The notes under the pieces: generated by a model
Told to the model about the DNA's origin: nothing
What the model saw: only the letters and a program-made list of their open reading frames with translations
Databases searched by the model: none
Translations under genes and position numbers: made by a program
Assembly: GCA_050949905.1 (NCBI GenBank)
Contig: JBMNGP010000003.1
Location: 62,001 to 126,000 of the forward strand
Reading direction: 5' to 3'
Origin: DUML01 sp050949905
GTDB taxonomy: Bacteria; Bacillota; Desulfitobacteriia; Desulfitobacteriales; Syntrophobotulaceae
DNA length: 64,000 nucleotides
Shown: positions 48,646-55,936 of the stretch, piece after piece
Numbering within the stretch: the first letter of the stretch is position 1
How the letters are laid out: the number at the start of each line of letters is the position of its first letter

Positions 48646-50832
48646 GTGGCAGACAATTTTGGCTTGAAGATTGGGATTGAAGGCGAAAAGGAATTTAAAA
48701 ACGCCATTCGTGAGATCAACCAAAGTTTTAAGGTACTGGGTAGCGAAATGAACCTGGTTGCATCTCAGTTCGACAAGCAGGATAAGTCAGTTGAAGCTGT
48801 TACTGCAAGAAACAAGGTGCTTAACAAAGAGATCGAATTGCAGAAAGAAAAAATAGCTACTTTGGAGAAAGCGCTTGCCAATGCCGCCTCATCTTTCGGA
48901 GAAACCGACAGACGTACTCAGTCGTGGCAAATACAGCTTAATAATGCAAAAGCCGAACTGAACAAAATGGAGCGCGAGCTCGAACAGTCTGCTGAAAGTG
49001 CAGACGAGCTTGGGGACGAATTGAAGGAAAGTGGAGACAATGCCGAAAAATCCAGCTCGAAATTTGAGAAGCTGGGCAGCGTTCTTAAAGGTGTTGGCGC
49101 GGCTATGGGTGCTGCAGCGGCCGCAGCGGGCGCGGCTGCCATCAAGCTGGGAAAAGAGGTCGTGGAGCAGTTTGGTGAGCTTGAGCAGAACCTTGGCGGT
49201 TCTGAAGCTGTGTTTGGAGAATATGCTGCACGTATCCAAAAAACGGGAGAAGAAGCCTACAAGAATCTGGGCTTGTCCCAATCCGAGTACCTTGCCACCG
49301 CCAACAAAATGGGCGCACTGTTTCAGGGTGCTGGTGTCGATCAGCAAAAAAGTCTGGAACTTACCGAGAAGGCCATGCAACGGGCGGCAGATATGGCTTC
49401 GGTTATGGGCATTGACATGCAGACTGCCATGGAATCCATCGCTGGCGCAGCCAAGGGTAACTTCACCATGATGGATAATCTGGGTGTCGCCATGAACGCC
49501 ACTACCATCGAAGCTTATGCTCTTGCAAAAGGGCTGGATTTTGCCTGGAATAGCGCAACCAATGCCGAAAAGGCCGAGATCGCCATGCAGATGTTTTTTG
49601 AAAAAACCGAACAGTATGCTGGCAACTTCGCAAGAGAGTCTACCCAGACCATCAGCGGTTCCATTGGTCTTTTACAAGCCTCTCTAAGTTCGTTTATAGC
49701 AGGACTTGGCAATGCGAACGCTGATATGACGAACCTAACACAAAATCTTGTGGATGCCTTTCAGGCTGTAGTTAAAAATATTGTACCGGTTTTGGAAAAT
49801 ATAGTGGCTGCTCTGCCGGAGGCAACCGGTGCGATTATCTCAGCAGTCAAAGATCTGCTTCCCGTGCTGTTGCAAACTGTAACTGAATTGTTCTCTCAGG
49901 TGCTTCAAACTCTCTTGAGCCTGCTGCCGGAGCTGATTCCAGCAGCAGTAGATGCGGTCATGACCATTGTCGGAGCACTCATTGATAACCTGCCTTTACT
50001 CATTGATGCAGCGGTGCAGCTAATCACAGCGTTGGTAATGGGGCTTGGAGAAGCATTACCGGAGCTAATTCCAGCAGCGGTTCAAGCAGTGATCACCATT
50101 GTGCAAGGGCTGCTGGATAATATGGACAAAATCCTTGAAGCTGCTTTTACATTGATTCAGGGACTGGCGCAGGGACTTTTAAATGCATTGCCAGAACTAA
50201 TTGAAGCACTGCCGAGGATAATTACAACAATCATTGACTTTGTGACGAACAATATGCCGAAGATCATAGAATTGGGAATTACGCTTATCGTACAGCTTGC
50301 TGCCGGGCTTGTGAAAGCCATTCCAGAACTAGTAAAGTCTTTACCTCAGATTGTTGCGGCTATTATAGAAGGTTTGGGCAAGGCGGTTGTTTCAGTGGTT
50401 GAGATTGGTAAGAACATTGTAAAAGGCATCTGGGAAGGTATTAAAAGCCTTGGTAGCTGGATTAAGGATAAGGTTTCCGGTTTCTTTTCCGGTATTGTTG
50501 ATGGAGTAAAGAATTTTCTTGGAATCAGATCTCCGTCCACTGTTTTTGAAGGTATTGGCGGCAATATGGCACTGGGTATTGGTGAGGGATTTGACAAGGC
50601 TATGGCCAGAGTGGCAGACGATATGCAAAATGCAGTGCCGACAGATTTTAATATATCTCCTGATATTAATGTAAGTGGAAGAGGTGGATTTAGCGGTTTA
50701 GCTTCTGGGCCGCTTGTTGTGGTGCAGCAGATGATTGTTCGTGGTGAAGAAGACATACGTAGGATTTCACAGGAGTTATATAACCTGATGCAGACAGGTT
50801 CAAGGGCGCAGGGACGTTTTATAACAGCGTAA
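48646..50832 (+). CDS. Phage tail tape measure protein
   Basis: A 728-residue protein starting at a GTG after AAAGGAGG. The N-terminal 150 residues are coiled coil (KELELQKEKIATLEKAL-like). An Ala/Gly-rich hydrophobic stretch follows near residue 155 and the conserved tape-measure region lies around residues 170-350. A long run of leucine-rich near-repeats follows (LPELIPAAVDAVMTIVGALI, LPELIPAAVQAVITIVQGLL). The end carries GIRSPSTVFEGIGGNMALGI, a segment typical of the family. Its length sets the tail length. Confidence 0.92.
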   Translation: MADNFGLKIGIEGEKEFKNAIREINQSFKVLGSEMNLVASQFDKQDKSVEAVTARNKVLNKEIELQKEKIATLEKALANAASSFGETDRRTQSWQIQLNNAKAELNKMERELEQSAESADELGDELKESGDNAEKSSSKFEKLGSVLKGVGAAMGAAAAAAGAAAIKLGKEVVEQFGELEQNLGGSEAVFGEYAARIQKTGEEAYKNLGLSQSEYLATANKMGALFQGAGVDQQKSLELTEKAMQRAADMASVMGIDMQTAMESIAGAAKGNFTMMDNLGVAMNATTIEAYALAKGLDFAWNSATNAEKAEIAMQMFFEKTEQYAGNFARESTQTISGSIGLLQASLSSFIAGLGNANADMTNLTQNLVDAFQAVVKNIVPVLENIVAALPEATGAIISAVKDLLPVLLQTVTELFSQVLQTLLSLLPELIPAAVDAVMTIVGALIDNLPLLIDAAVQLITALVMGLGEALPELIPAAVQAVITIVQGLLDNMDKILEAAFTLIQGLAQGLLNALPELIEALPRIITTIIDFVTNNMPKIIELGITLIVQLAAGLVKAIPELVKSLPQIVAAIIEGLGKAVVSVVEIGKNIVKGIWEGIKSLGSWIKDKVSGFFSGIVDGVKNFLGIRSPSTVFEGIGGNMALGIGEGFDKAMARVADDMQNAVPTDFNISPDINVSGRGGFSGLASGPLVVVQQMIVRGEEDIRRISQELYNLMQTGSRAQGRFITA

Positions 50833-50845
50833 TGGAGGGAAGCAT

Positions 50846-51619
50846 ATGGGATTTATCTACAATGGAATATCGTCGCAAAGTATGAAAATACGAGCAAGAC
50901 TTACCAAATGGCAGGTCTCCCCTGCCCTGCGCAATTCCTTTGAAACTGTGCCGGGCAAAGCAGGTATTGCAGATTTTGGCTGCGACATATCAGAACGAAA
51001 CATAATAATTAGCTGTAGTGTGCTTCCCCAGCGCAGTTTTGCTGAGCTTGTATCGGTTCTTGATAATGTTGCAGAATGGTTAAATCCGGAAAACGGGCTT
51101 AAGCAACTTGTTATAGATGATTTGCCCGACCGATATTTCATGGCTCGCTTATCAGAAGCGGTTGACTGTGAGCGGATATTGCGGACAGCGGGCAGCTTTG
51201 AACTTCGGTTTGTTTGTCCCGACCCGTATGTTTACGCGTTGGAAGATGAGATATTTGTTCTTTCTGAAACAGGTCTGCATGAGTTGGAGAGGGTTAAAGG
51301 AAATACGGATTCCAATCCGGTTTATCTCTTGAAGGGTTTGATATCAACGTCCTCATCAAGCTATATTTCGCTTATTACAAACGGCGAGGAATTGCTAATT
51401 GTTGGCTCATTATCTGAAGGTGAAACTCTGATTGTCGACTCCGGCATGGTAACAGCTAAGGTTATTGATGAAACAGGCCGAACCTTGAGAAATGGTCTTC
51501 CCAGCCTGCAGGATCTGAATTTTCCAATTCTCAGGAAAGGTGTTAATCATATTGAGATTGCCGCAGAAAACGCGACCTTTACTGAGTTAAAAATACAGGC
51601 AAAAAGCAGATGGAGGTGA
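50846..51619 (+). CDS. Distal tail protein (Dit family)
   Basis: A 257-residue protein: MGFIYNGISSQSMKIRARLT followed by an N-terminal ring domain with FELRFVCPDPYVYA at about residues 115-128, then a beta-sandwich C-terminal part. This is the Sipho_tail/Dit pattern. It forms the hub between tail tube and tip. It sits between tape measure and tail lysin genes as usual. Confidence 0.88.
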   Translation: MGFIYNGISSQSMKIRARLTKWQVSPALRNSFETVPGKAGIADFGCDISERNIIISCSVLPQRSFAELVSVLDNVAEWLNPENGLKQLVIDDLPDRYFMARLSEAVDCERILRTAGSFELRFVCPDPYVYALEDEIFVLSETGLHELERVKGNTDSNPVYLLKGLISTSSSSYISLITNGEELLIVGSLSEGETLIVDSGMVTAKVIDETGRTLRNGLPSLQDLNFPILRKGVNHIEIAAENATFTELKIQAKSRWR

Positions 51620-51623
51620 TAAC

Positions 51624-54146
51624 ATGGCGATAAAATCAATTCTAACGAGCCAAGAGGATTTTACCGGTGAGTTTCCTGTAACATCAAGGACGTCTGCTTT
51701 ATGGCGATTTAATGAAAAAACACCAGACGAAAATCTTCAGCTTATAGACTCATCGGGACATGGCAGACATTTTACCATCTCCGGCTGGTCAGGGACATCG
51801 GCAAACCTTATTGCTGGAAGATTCGGAAGATACTTCAGGCAAAATATTGTTAATCCGACTTCTGAAAAGACCCATCTTATAGCAGAAAATGATGGGAGTT
51901 TCTTTAGCAATCTGGGCGAAAAGATTGTTGTAGGCGGTTGGATTAATCCTACCACCTATTCGGTCGGCCAGACATATATACCCATATTCAATACCCGCCA
52001 AGGACCCGGTCAGCCAATTTTTTATGTTTCACTTTATCAAGGAAGACTTAGGCTTATGTTGTATAACTCCTCCGGCACACTAATCTACGACCAGAGTGAA
52101 ACAGCTACCATTACCTTGAAAAACGGCGGCTGGTATTTTATCGCCTCCATCATTGAAGTAAGCAACAAAAAGGTGCAGAACATCATATGCGATCGCAGCG
52201 ACGGGGCAACCTGGGTGTCGCCTGTGCGTTCCTTTTCGGGAGAGTTGAATCGGGAATGTATAGCAGACATTATTATGGGGATGCATGCAAATACCTACTA
52301 CTATGCCGGAGGCTTCGACGACTGGTTTCTGGAAACGGACTCACAGCTTACAGCTGATGATTTGCTGCTATATTTTAAGTCGTCTTTACATGCAAACGGT
52401 GGGGATGCTGCTTCGGATGTAGATGCTTTGGCAGAGCCTGGTGCAGTCACCCTTAAAGCAACAGATGGCGAGTATCCTGCAAGTGGCGTACTTTATACAA
52501 GGGCGATTTCATGTGCTTTATCAGGCAGCGGCCGTGTAGCTGTCACAAGCGAATATACTGCAGGTGTTACGTCAGTGGCTTTAGTAGAGACCAGCACAAG
52601 CGATGATCTTGAAGAATGGTCTGCATGGCAGGCTGTGGGAACCAGCGGTGAACTTCAATCGCCAAATCGGCAATATATAAGGTTCCGTGTTACCCTTACC
52701 AGCAGCGATCCGTTGAGGACGCCAAAACTTCTGGAAATACAGCTTCATGATATACCGAAAGCGCCCTATGAGAAATTAGGCTTTGCCCGTCCTGTGATTT
52801 TGGACAAAAACGGAGCATGGGAAGCTGTTCTTGAAAATGCCTTTGATGTCATTGTCACTGGTGAGGTGAACGGTGCGGATACGCTGGAATTCAAGCTTCC
52901 GTTCCATGATCCAAAAAGAAGCACACTGGAAAATGAAAAACAAGTGCAAATCGTAAATGACATTTACCGGATCCGTACCTTAACGGACAATAAAGGCGAA
53001 GATGGGCGTGTTATTACGCAAGTATATGCTGAAGCGGTGTTTTACGATCTGTCTTTCAGTGCGGAAAAAGAACCTAGGGAATTCAATGCAGATACTGCAG
53101 ATGTTCCGATGCAATATGCACTTTTGGGTACAGGCTGGACAGTAGGTAATGTTACTGTCACTACGAAACGGACATGGCAGTGTGCAGAAAAAAATGCTTT
53201 ATCCATCCTTCGAGCCGTACAGAATATTTATGGCGGCGATCTGGTGTTTGACAGCGCCAACCGCCAGGTACACCTTTTGACTTTTAGCGGTACCGACAGC
53301 GGAGCGCTTTTTTCATATAGAAAGAACCTGAAAAGTATTCAGCGGGTAGTCGATACACGCGAATTAGTGACAAGGCTCTATGCTTATGGAAAGGACGGAA
53401 TGACCTTCGCTTCAATTAATGGAGGTAAGGAATACGTGGAAGATTACACTTTTTCCAGTGAAGTGAAGGTGTCGACGCTTGATTGTTCGTCGTTTACAAA
53501 TCCGTATCAGATGCTGGAATATGCAAAAATGCGGCTTGCAGAATATTCGAAGCCTCGCGTTTCTTATGTACTGTCTGCAATGGATTTATCTGCACTGACC
53601 GGTTATGAGCACGAAGCATGGAAACTGGGTGATATTGTTACAGTGGACGATAAAGAACTAGGCCTTTTGGTAAAGACACGTGTTGTGCGTAGGCAGTACA
53701 ACTTGCAGGAGCCTTGGAAAACAGTGATCGAGCTTTCTTCTAAACTGCGGGAACTCGGCGATTCTTCAGCACAGTGGGACAAGGCAGCAGATGCGCTGTC
53801 CTCAGCAGAGTTGGTAAACCGTCAGGAAATTAAAGATATGGTACCATTCAACCATCTGCGCAATTCCAGGGCGGATGATGGTTTTGCCTACTGGGTCAAT
53901 TCCGGTTTTGAAGTAGACACTGAGAATGGTGTTTCGGGAACTGCTTCCTTCAAGGCTGTTGGTGTACCTGGTATGACAAAGAGTCTGTCACAGACGGTAT
54001 ACCCAGCAACACGTAAAAGTTATACATTTTCAGCGCAGATTGCTTCCGAAAACCTTGAAAAGGGCGAAAACGGCCAAGTTGGTGTTGAGATAGTCATTGA
54101 ATACGAGGACGGTACAACAGAAACAAGATTTATAGACCTGATTTGA
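51624..54146 (+). CDS. Phage tail protein with LamG-like and endopeptidase-type tail domains
   Basis: An 840-residue protein. Residues about 25-245 look like a concanavalin/LamG-like jelly roll (SALWRFNEKTPDENLQLIDS, KIVVGGWINPTTYSV). A linker follows. Residues about 385-720 match the prophage tail endopeptidase/Tal region (VILDKNGAWEAVLENA, REFNADTADVPMQYALLGTG, TRELVTRLYAYGKDG). A carbohydrate-binding-like C-terminus completes it. It should form the tail tip and bind or digest the cell wall. A LamG-like domain in front of the hub domain is unusual and may help host recognition. Confidence 0.82.
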   Translation: MAIKSILTSQEDFTGEFPVTSRTSALWRFNEKTPDENLQLIDSSGHGRHFTISGWSGTSANLIAGRFGRYFRQNIVNPTSEKTHLIAENDGSFFSNLGEKIVVGGWINPTTYSVGQTYIPIFNTRQGPGQPIFYVSLYQGRLRLMLYNSSGTLIYDQSETATITLKNGGWYFIASIIEVSNKKVQNIICDRSDGATWVSPVRSFSGELNRECIADIIMGMHANTYYYAGGFDDWFLETDSQLTADDLLLYFKSSLHANGGDAASDVDALAEPGAVTLKATDGEYPASGVLYTRAISCALSGSGRVAVTSEYTAGVTSVALVETSTSDDLEEWSAWQAVGTSGELQSPNRQYIRFRVTLTSSDPLRTPKLLEIQLHDIPKAPYEKLGFARPVILDKNGAWEAVLENAFDVIVTGEVNGADTLEFKLPFHDPKRSTLENEKQVQIVNDIYRIRTLTDNKGEDGRVITQVYAEAVFYDLSFSAEKEPREFNADTADVPMQYALLGTGWTVGNVTVTTKRTWQCAEKNALSILRAVQNIYGGDLVFDSANRQVHLLTFSGTDSGALFSYRKNLKSIQRVVDTRELVTRLYAYGKDGMTFASINGGKEYVEDYTFSSEVKVSTLDCSSFTNPYQMLEYAKMRLAEYSKPRVSYVLSAMDLSALTGYEHEAWKLGDIVTVDDKELGLLVKTRVVRRQYNLQEPWKTVIELSSKLRELGDSSAQWDKAADALSSAELVNRQEIKDMVPFNHLRNSRADDGFAYWVNSGFEVDTENGVSGTASFKAVGVPGMTKSLSQTVYPATRKSYTFSAQIASENLEKGENGQVGVEIVIEYEDGTTETRFIDLI

Positions 54147-54156
54147 GGGTGATGAT

Positions 54157-54351
54157 ATGGCATATTTCAATCAGATTGCACACAGTATTTCTCCCAAAAG
54201 TATCAGCAGAGTCAAATCTATCACCATCAGGCTGTGCGTCACTGACTGCATCGGCACAGTGTACTTTACAGACTTATTGCTTCAGGGCGGTTCGGTTTCC
54301 ACTGGATGGATCGGGCATGTATGCGAAATCCGGTGGACATTGGACGGGTAA
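54157..54351 (+). CDS. Small tail-associated protein, related to the N-terminus of the 55361 product
   Basis: A 64-residue protein (MAYFNQIAHSISPKSISRVK, TDCIGTVYFTDLLLQGG). The segment around CIGTVYFTDLLLQ is like CNGIIYFTDLQLQ in the protein encoded at 55361. The Erm gene on the other strand lies between the two. It may be a short tail protein or the result of an old duplication. Function is unknown. Confidence 0.65.
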   Translation: MAYFNQIAHSISPKSISRVKSITIRLCVTDCIGTVYFTDLLLQGGSVSTGWIGHVCEIRWTLDG

Positions 54352-54364
54352 TGAGCCGCTAAAA

Positions 54365-55153
54365 TTATTTTCTGCCTAACACATGCTCCCAGTAGCATCG
54401 GAAAAGGCAGAGCCACTGAACATAAAGAATCTCTGTAGGAGTAATATTTTTATTTTGCACACCAGCCTGACGGAATGCCCTAGATAACTGCTTGCTTGTA
54501 AAAAGACTGCGGAATCCATATTTTAGTGCCTTTGAAACAAATTGTTCATAGGCAAACCACTGGTTTGCGGGTATGTCCGGTTGGCTCTTTTTCTTAAGGT
54601 GAAGAAGTACTGCATCAACGCTTGGTTTGGGATGGAAATCCTCCCTGCTGAAATAGTAAGCAATATCTAAATCGAACTTGGGCTTTATAAGCAGAGAACG
54701 CAATGATTCTGAAGGCTCACCCATAAAACGTTTGGCTGCGCCTTTTTCCATGGTAAGCCATGCTTCAGAAGGTGCGTTTTTGCATTCCGTCAATTTTCGC
54801 ATAATATCCGTAGTGAAGCAAAAAGGGATATTTGAAAAAACTTTATAATCTTCATAATTAGGAAGTTTCCATTTCAAAAAGTCCTGATGATATATACGGA
54901 TATTTTTGACGTCCTTGAATTTTGCTGTCAATTTATTATATAAACGGCCGTCAATTTCAATTGCCGAAACTTTCCGGCATCTTTTTATCAAGAAACCTGT
55001 TATATGACCCTTTCCCGGACCAATTTCAATAACATGATCTTTTTTGTTAAGGGTTGTTCTGCGAATAATTCTGTTGATAATTTTGTAACTTGTTAAAAAG
55101 TTTTGAGATACCCAAATGGGCGGAGTTGTCCCTTTTTTTCTATTTTGGGGCAT
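54365..55153 (-). CDS. erm: Erm-family 23S rRNA adenine N6-methyltransferase
   Basis: The protein is 262 residues from the ATG at 55153 (GAGGTG 8 bases upstream). It has the Erm/KsgA features: WVSQNFLTS at the N-terminus, the SAM-binding EIGPGKGHITG, IHQDFLKW, and the catalytic SNIPFCFTTDI, followed by MEKGAAKRFMG and FHPKPSVDAVLLHL. Erm enzymes methylate A2058 of 23S rRNA and give resistance to macrolides, lincosamides and streptogramin B. I cannot assign an Erm class. It is carried in the prophage tail operon, on the opposite strand, with its own promoter and attenuator. Confidence 0.85.
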   Translation of the reverse strand: MPQNRKKGTTPPIWVSQNFLTSYKIINRIIRRTTLNKKDHVIEIGPGKGHITGFLIKRCRKVSAIEIDGRLYNKLTAKFKDVKNIRIYHQDFLKWKLPNYEDYKVFSNIPFCFTTDIMRKLTECKNAPSEAWLTMEKGAAKRFMGEPSESLRSLLIKPKFDLDIAYYFSREDFHPKPSVDAVLLHLKKKSQPDIPANQWFAYEQFVSKALKYGFRSLFTSKQLSRAFRQAGVQNKNITPTEILYVQWLCLFRCYWEHVLGRK

Positions 55154-55339
55154 AAAAAATACACCTCTTTCGTTTTTTCGTAATCGAAAAAGGTGCACAA
55201 AAACAAAGATGCTGCTATGAGCTATCTTTCTTTCTGTGCACTTTTATTTACGAATACGAAAAATACCATACATAGGTGTATACTAGCCTCCAAATATAAA
55301 ATCAAATTATAGTTTAGCATTAATGCCTATGTTTGTCAA
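55154..55339 (-). promoter_or_regulatory. Erm promoter and translational attenuator
   Basis: On the minus strand TTGACA (55339-55334) - 17 bp - TAAACT (55316-55311), overlapping a TATAAT, forms a promoter. The transcript has the leader frame and then a long inverted repeat: the arm 55265-55236 pairs with 55198-55171 (perfect at GTGCAC, near-perfect further out). The second arm ends four bases before the erm ribosome site. Ribosome stalling in the leader would open the hairpin and expose the erm start. Confidence 0.65.
55244..55273 (-). CDS. Putative Erm leader peptide MYGIFRIRK
   Basis: A nine-codon frame upstream of erm, with GGAGG 13 bases before its ATG. It contains Arg-Ile-Arg, which fits the Arg-x-Arg type of macrolide-dependent ribosome arrest motif known from ErmD-type leaders. 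An overlapping frame from the ATG at 55269 would give MVFFVFVNKSAQKER instead, resembling the IFVI-type leader, but its ribosome-site spacing is worse. Which one is used cannot be told from sequence. Confidence 0.5.
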   Translation of the reverse strand: MYGIFRIRK

Positions 55340-55360
55340 ATGGTTTTGGAGGAAAAAACT

Positions 55361-55936
55361 ATGAAGTTTTCAAGGTTTGCAGAAACCATACAATTAAAAA
55401 ACAATAATCATGTGGTGAGCGTAACTGTGACACTCAAGATTTCCGACTGTAACGGAATTATCTATTTCACCGACCTGCAGCTTCAGGATGGAGATCAGCT
55501 GACAGGCTATACCGTCCACACGAGCAAGATGCTAACGAAAATGCAGGAAAACGGGCAGCCAGTTCCGCCCCGGCATTATAACGGTGTGGTGCGAACAGCG
55601 GAGACTGTAGTCTTATTCAACCTGGGCAAAACTTCTGTTGGTCTTGACTGCTATATCTATCCTATACAGGATATGGCCGCAGGAAGTATTGAAATGTCCC
55701 AAGGTATGGGCGCGCATAAGGTAAAGTTCCTTGACCCGGTTAATGCAGGCGATGAGCTGACACTCAAGGCTTCCACCCGCCAATGCCTAAAAAACGGAAG
55801 TCAGACTCCTAAGGATGGGTTTTATCAATACTCTGCGGCATGGGATAGCAAACATATGGTGAAGCTGGAAGAGAGAAAATCGGCGCGGGTACTCTTTGAA
55901 TTTCAGGAGATGCAAGAGGGCGGTGATCGGTTGTGA
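55361..55936 (+). CDS. Phage tail/baseplate protein of unknown function
   Basis: The protein is 191 residues from the ATG at 55361 (ribosome site GGAGG). The N-terminal third (VTVTLKISDCNGIIYFTDLQ) is beta-rich and similar to the small protein at 54157. Later comes a segment NLGKTSVGLDCYIYPIQDMA. It overlaps the GH18 gene by 4 bases, so the two are co-translated and probably act together at the tail tip. No family is recognised. Confidence 0.65.
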   Translation: MKFSRFAETIQLKNNNHVVSVTVTLKISDCNGIIYFTDLQLQDGDQLTGYTVHTSKMLTKMQENGQPVPPRHYNGVVRTAETVVLFNLGKTSVGLDCYIYPIQDMAAGSIEMSQGMGAHKVKFLDPVNAGDELTLKASTRQCLKNGSQTPKDGFYQYSAAWDSKHMVKLEERKSARVLFEFQEMQEGGDRL

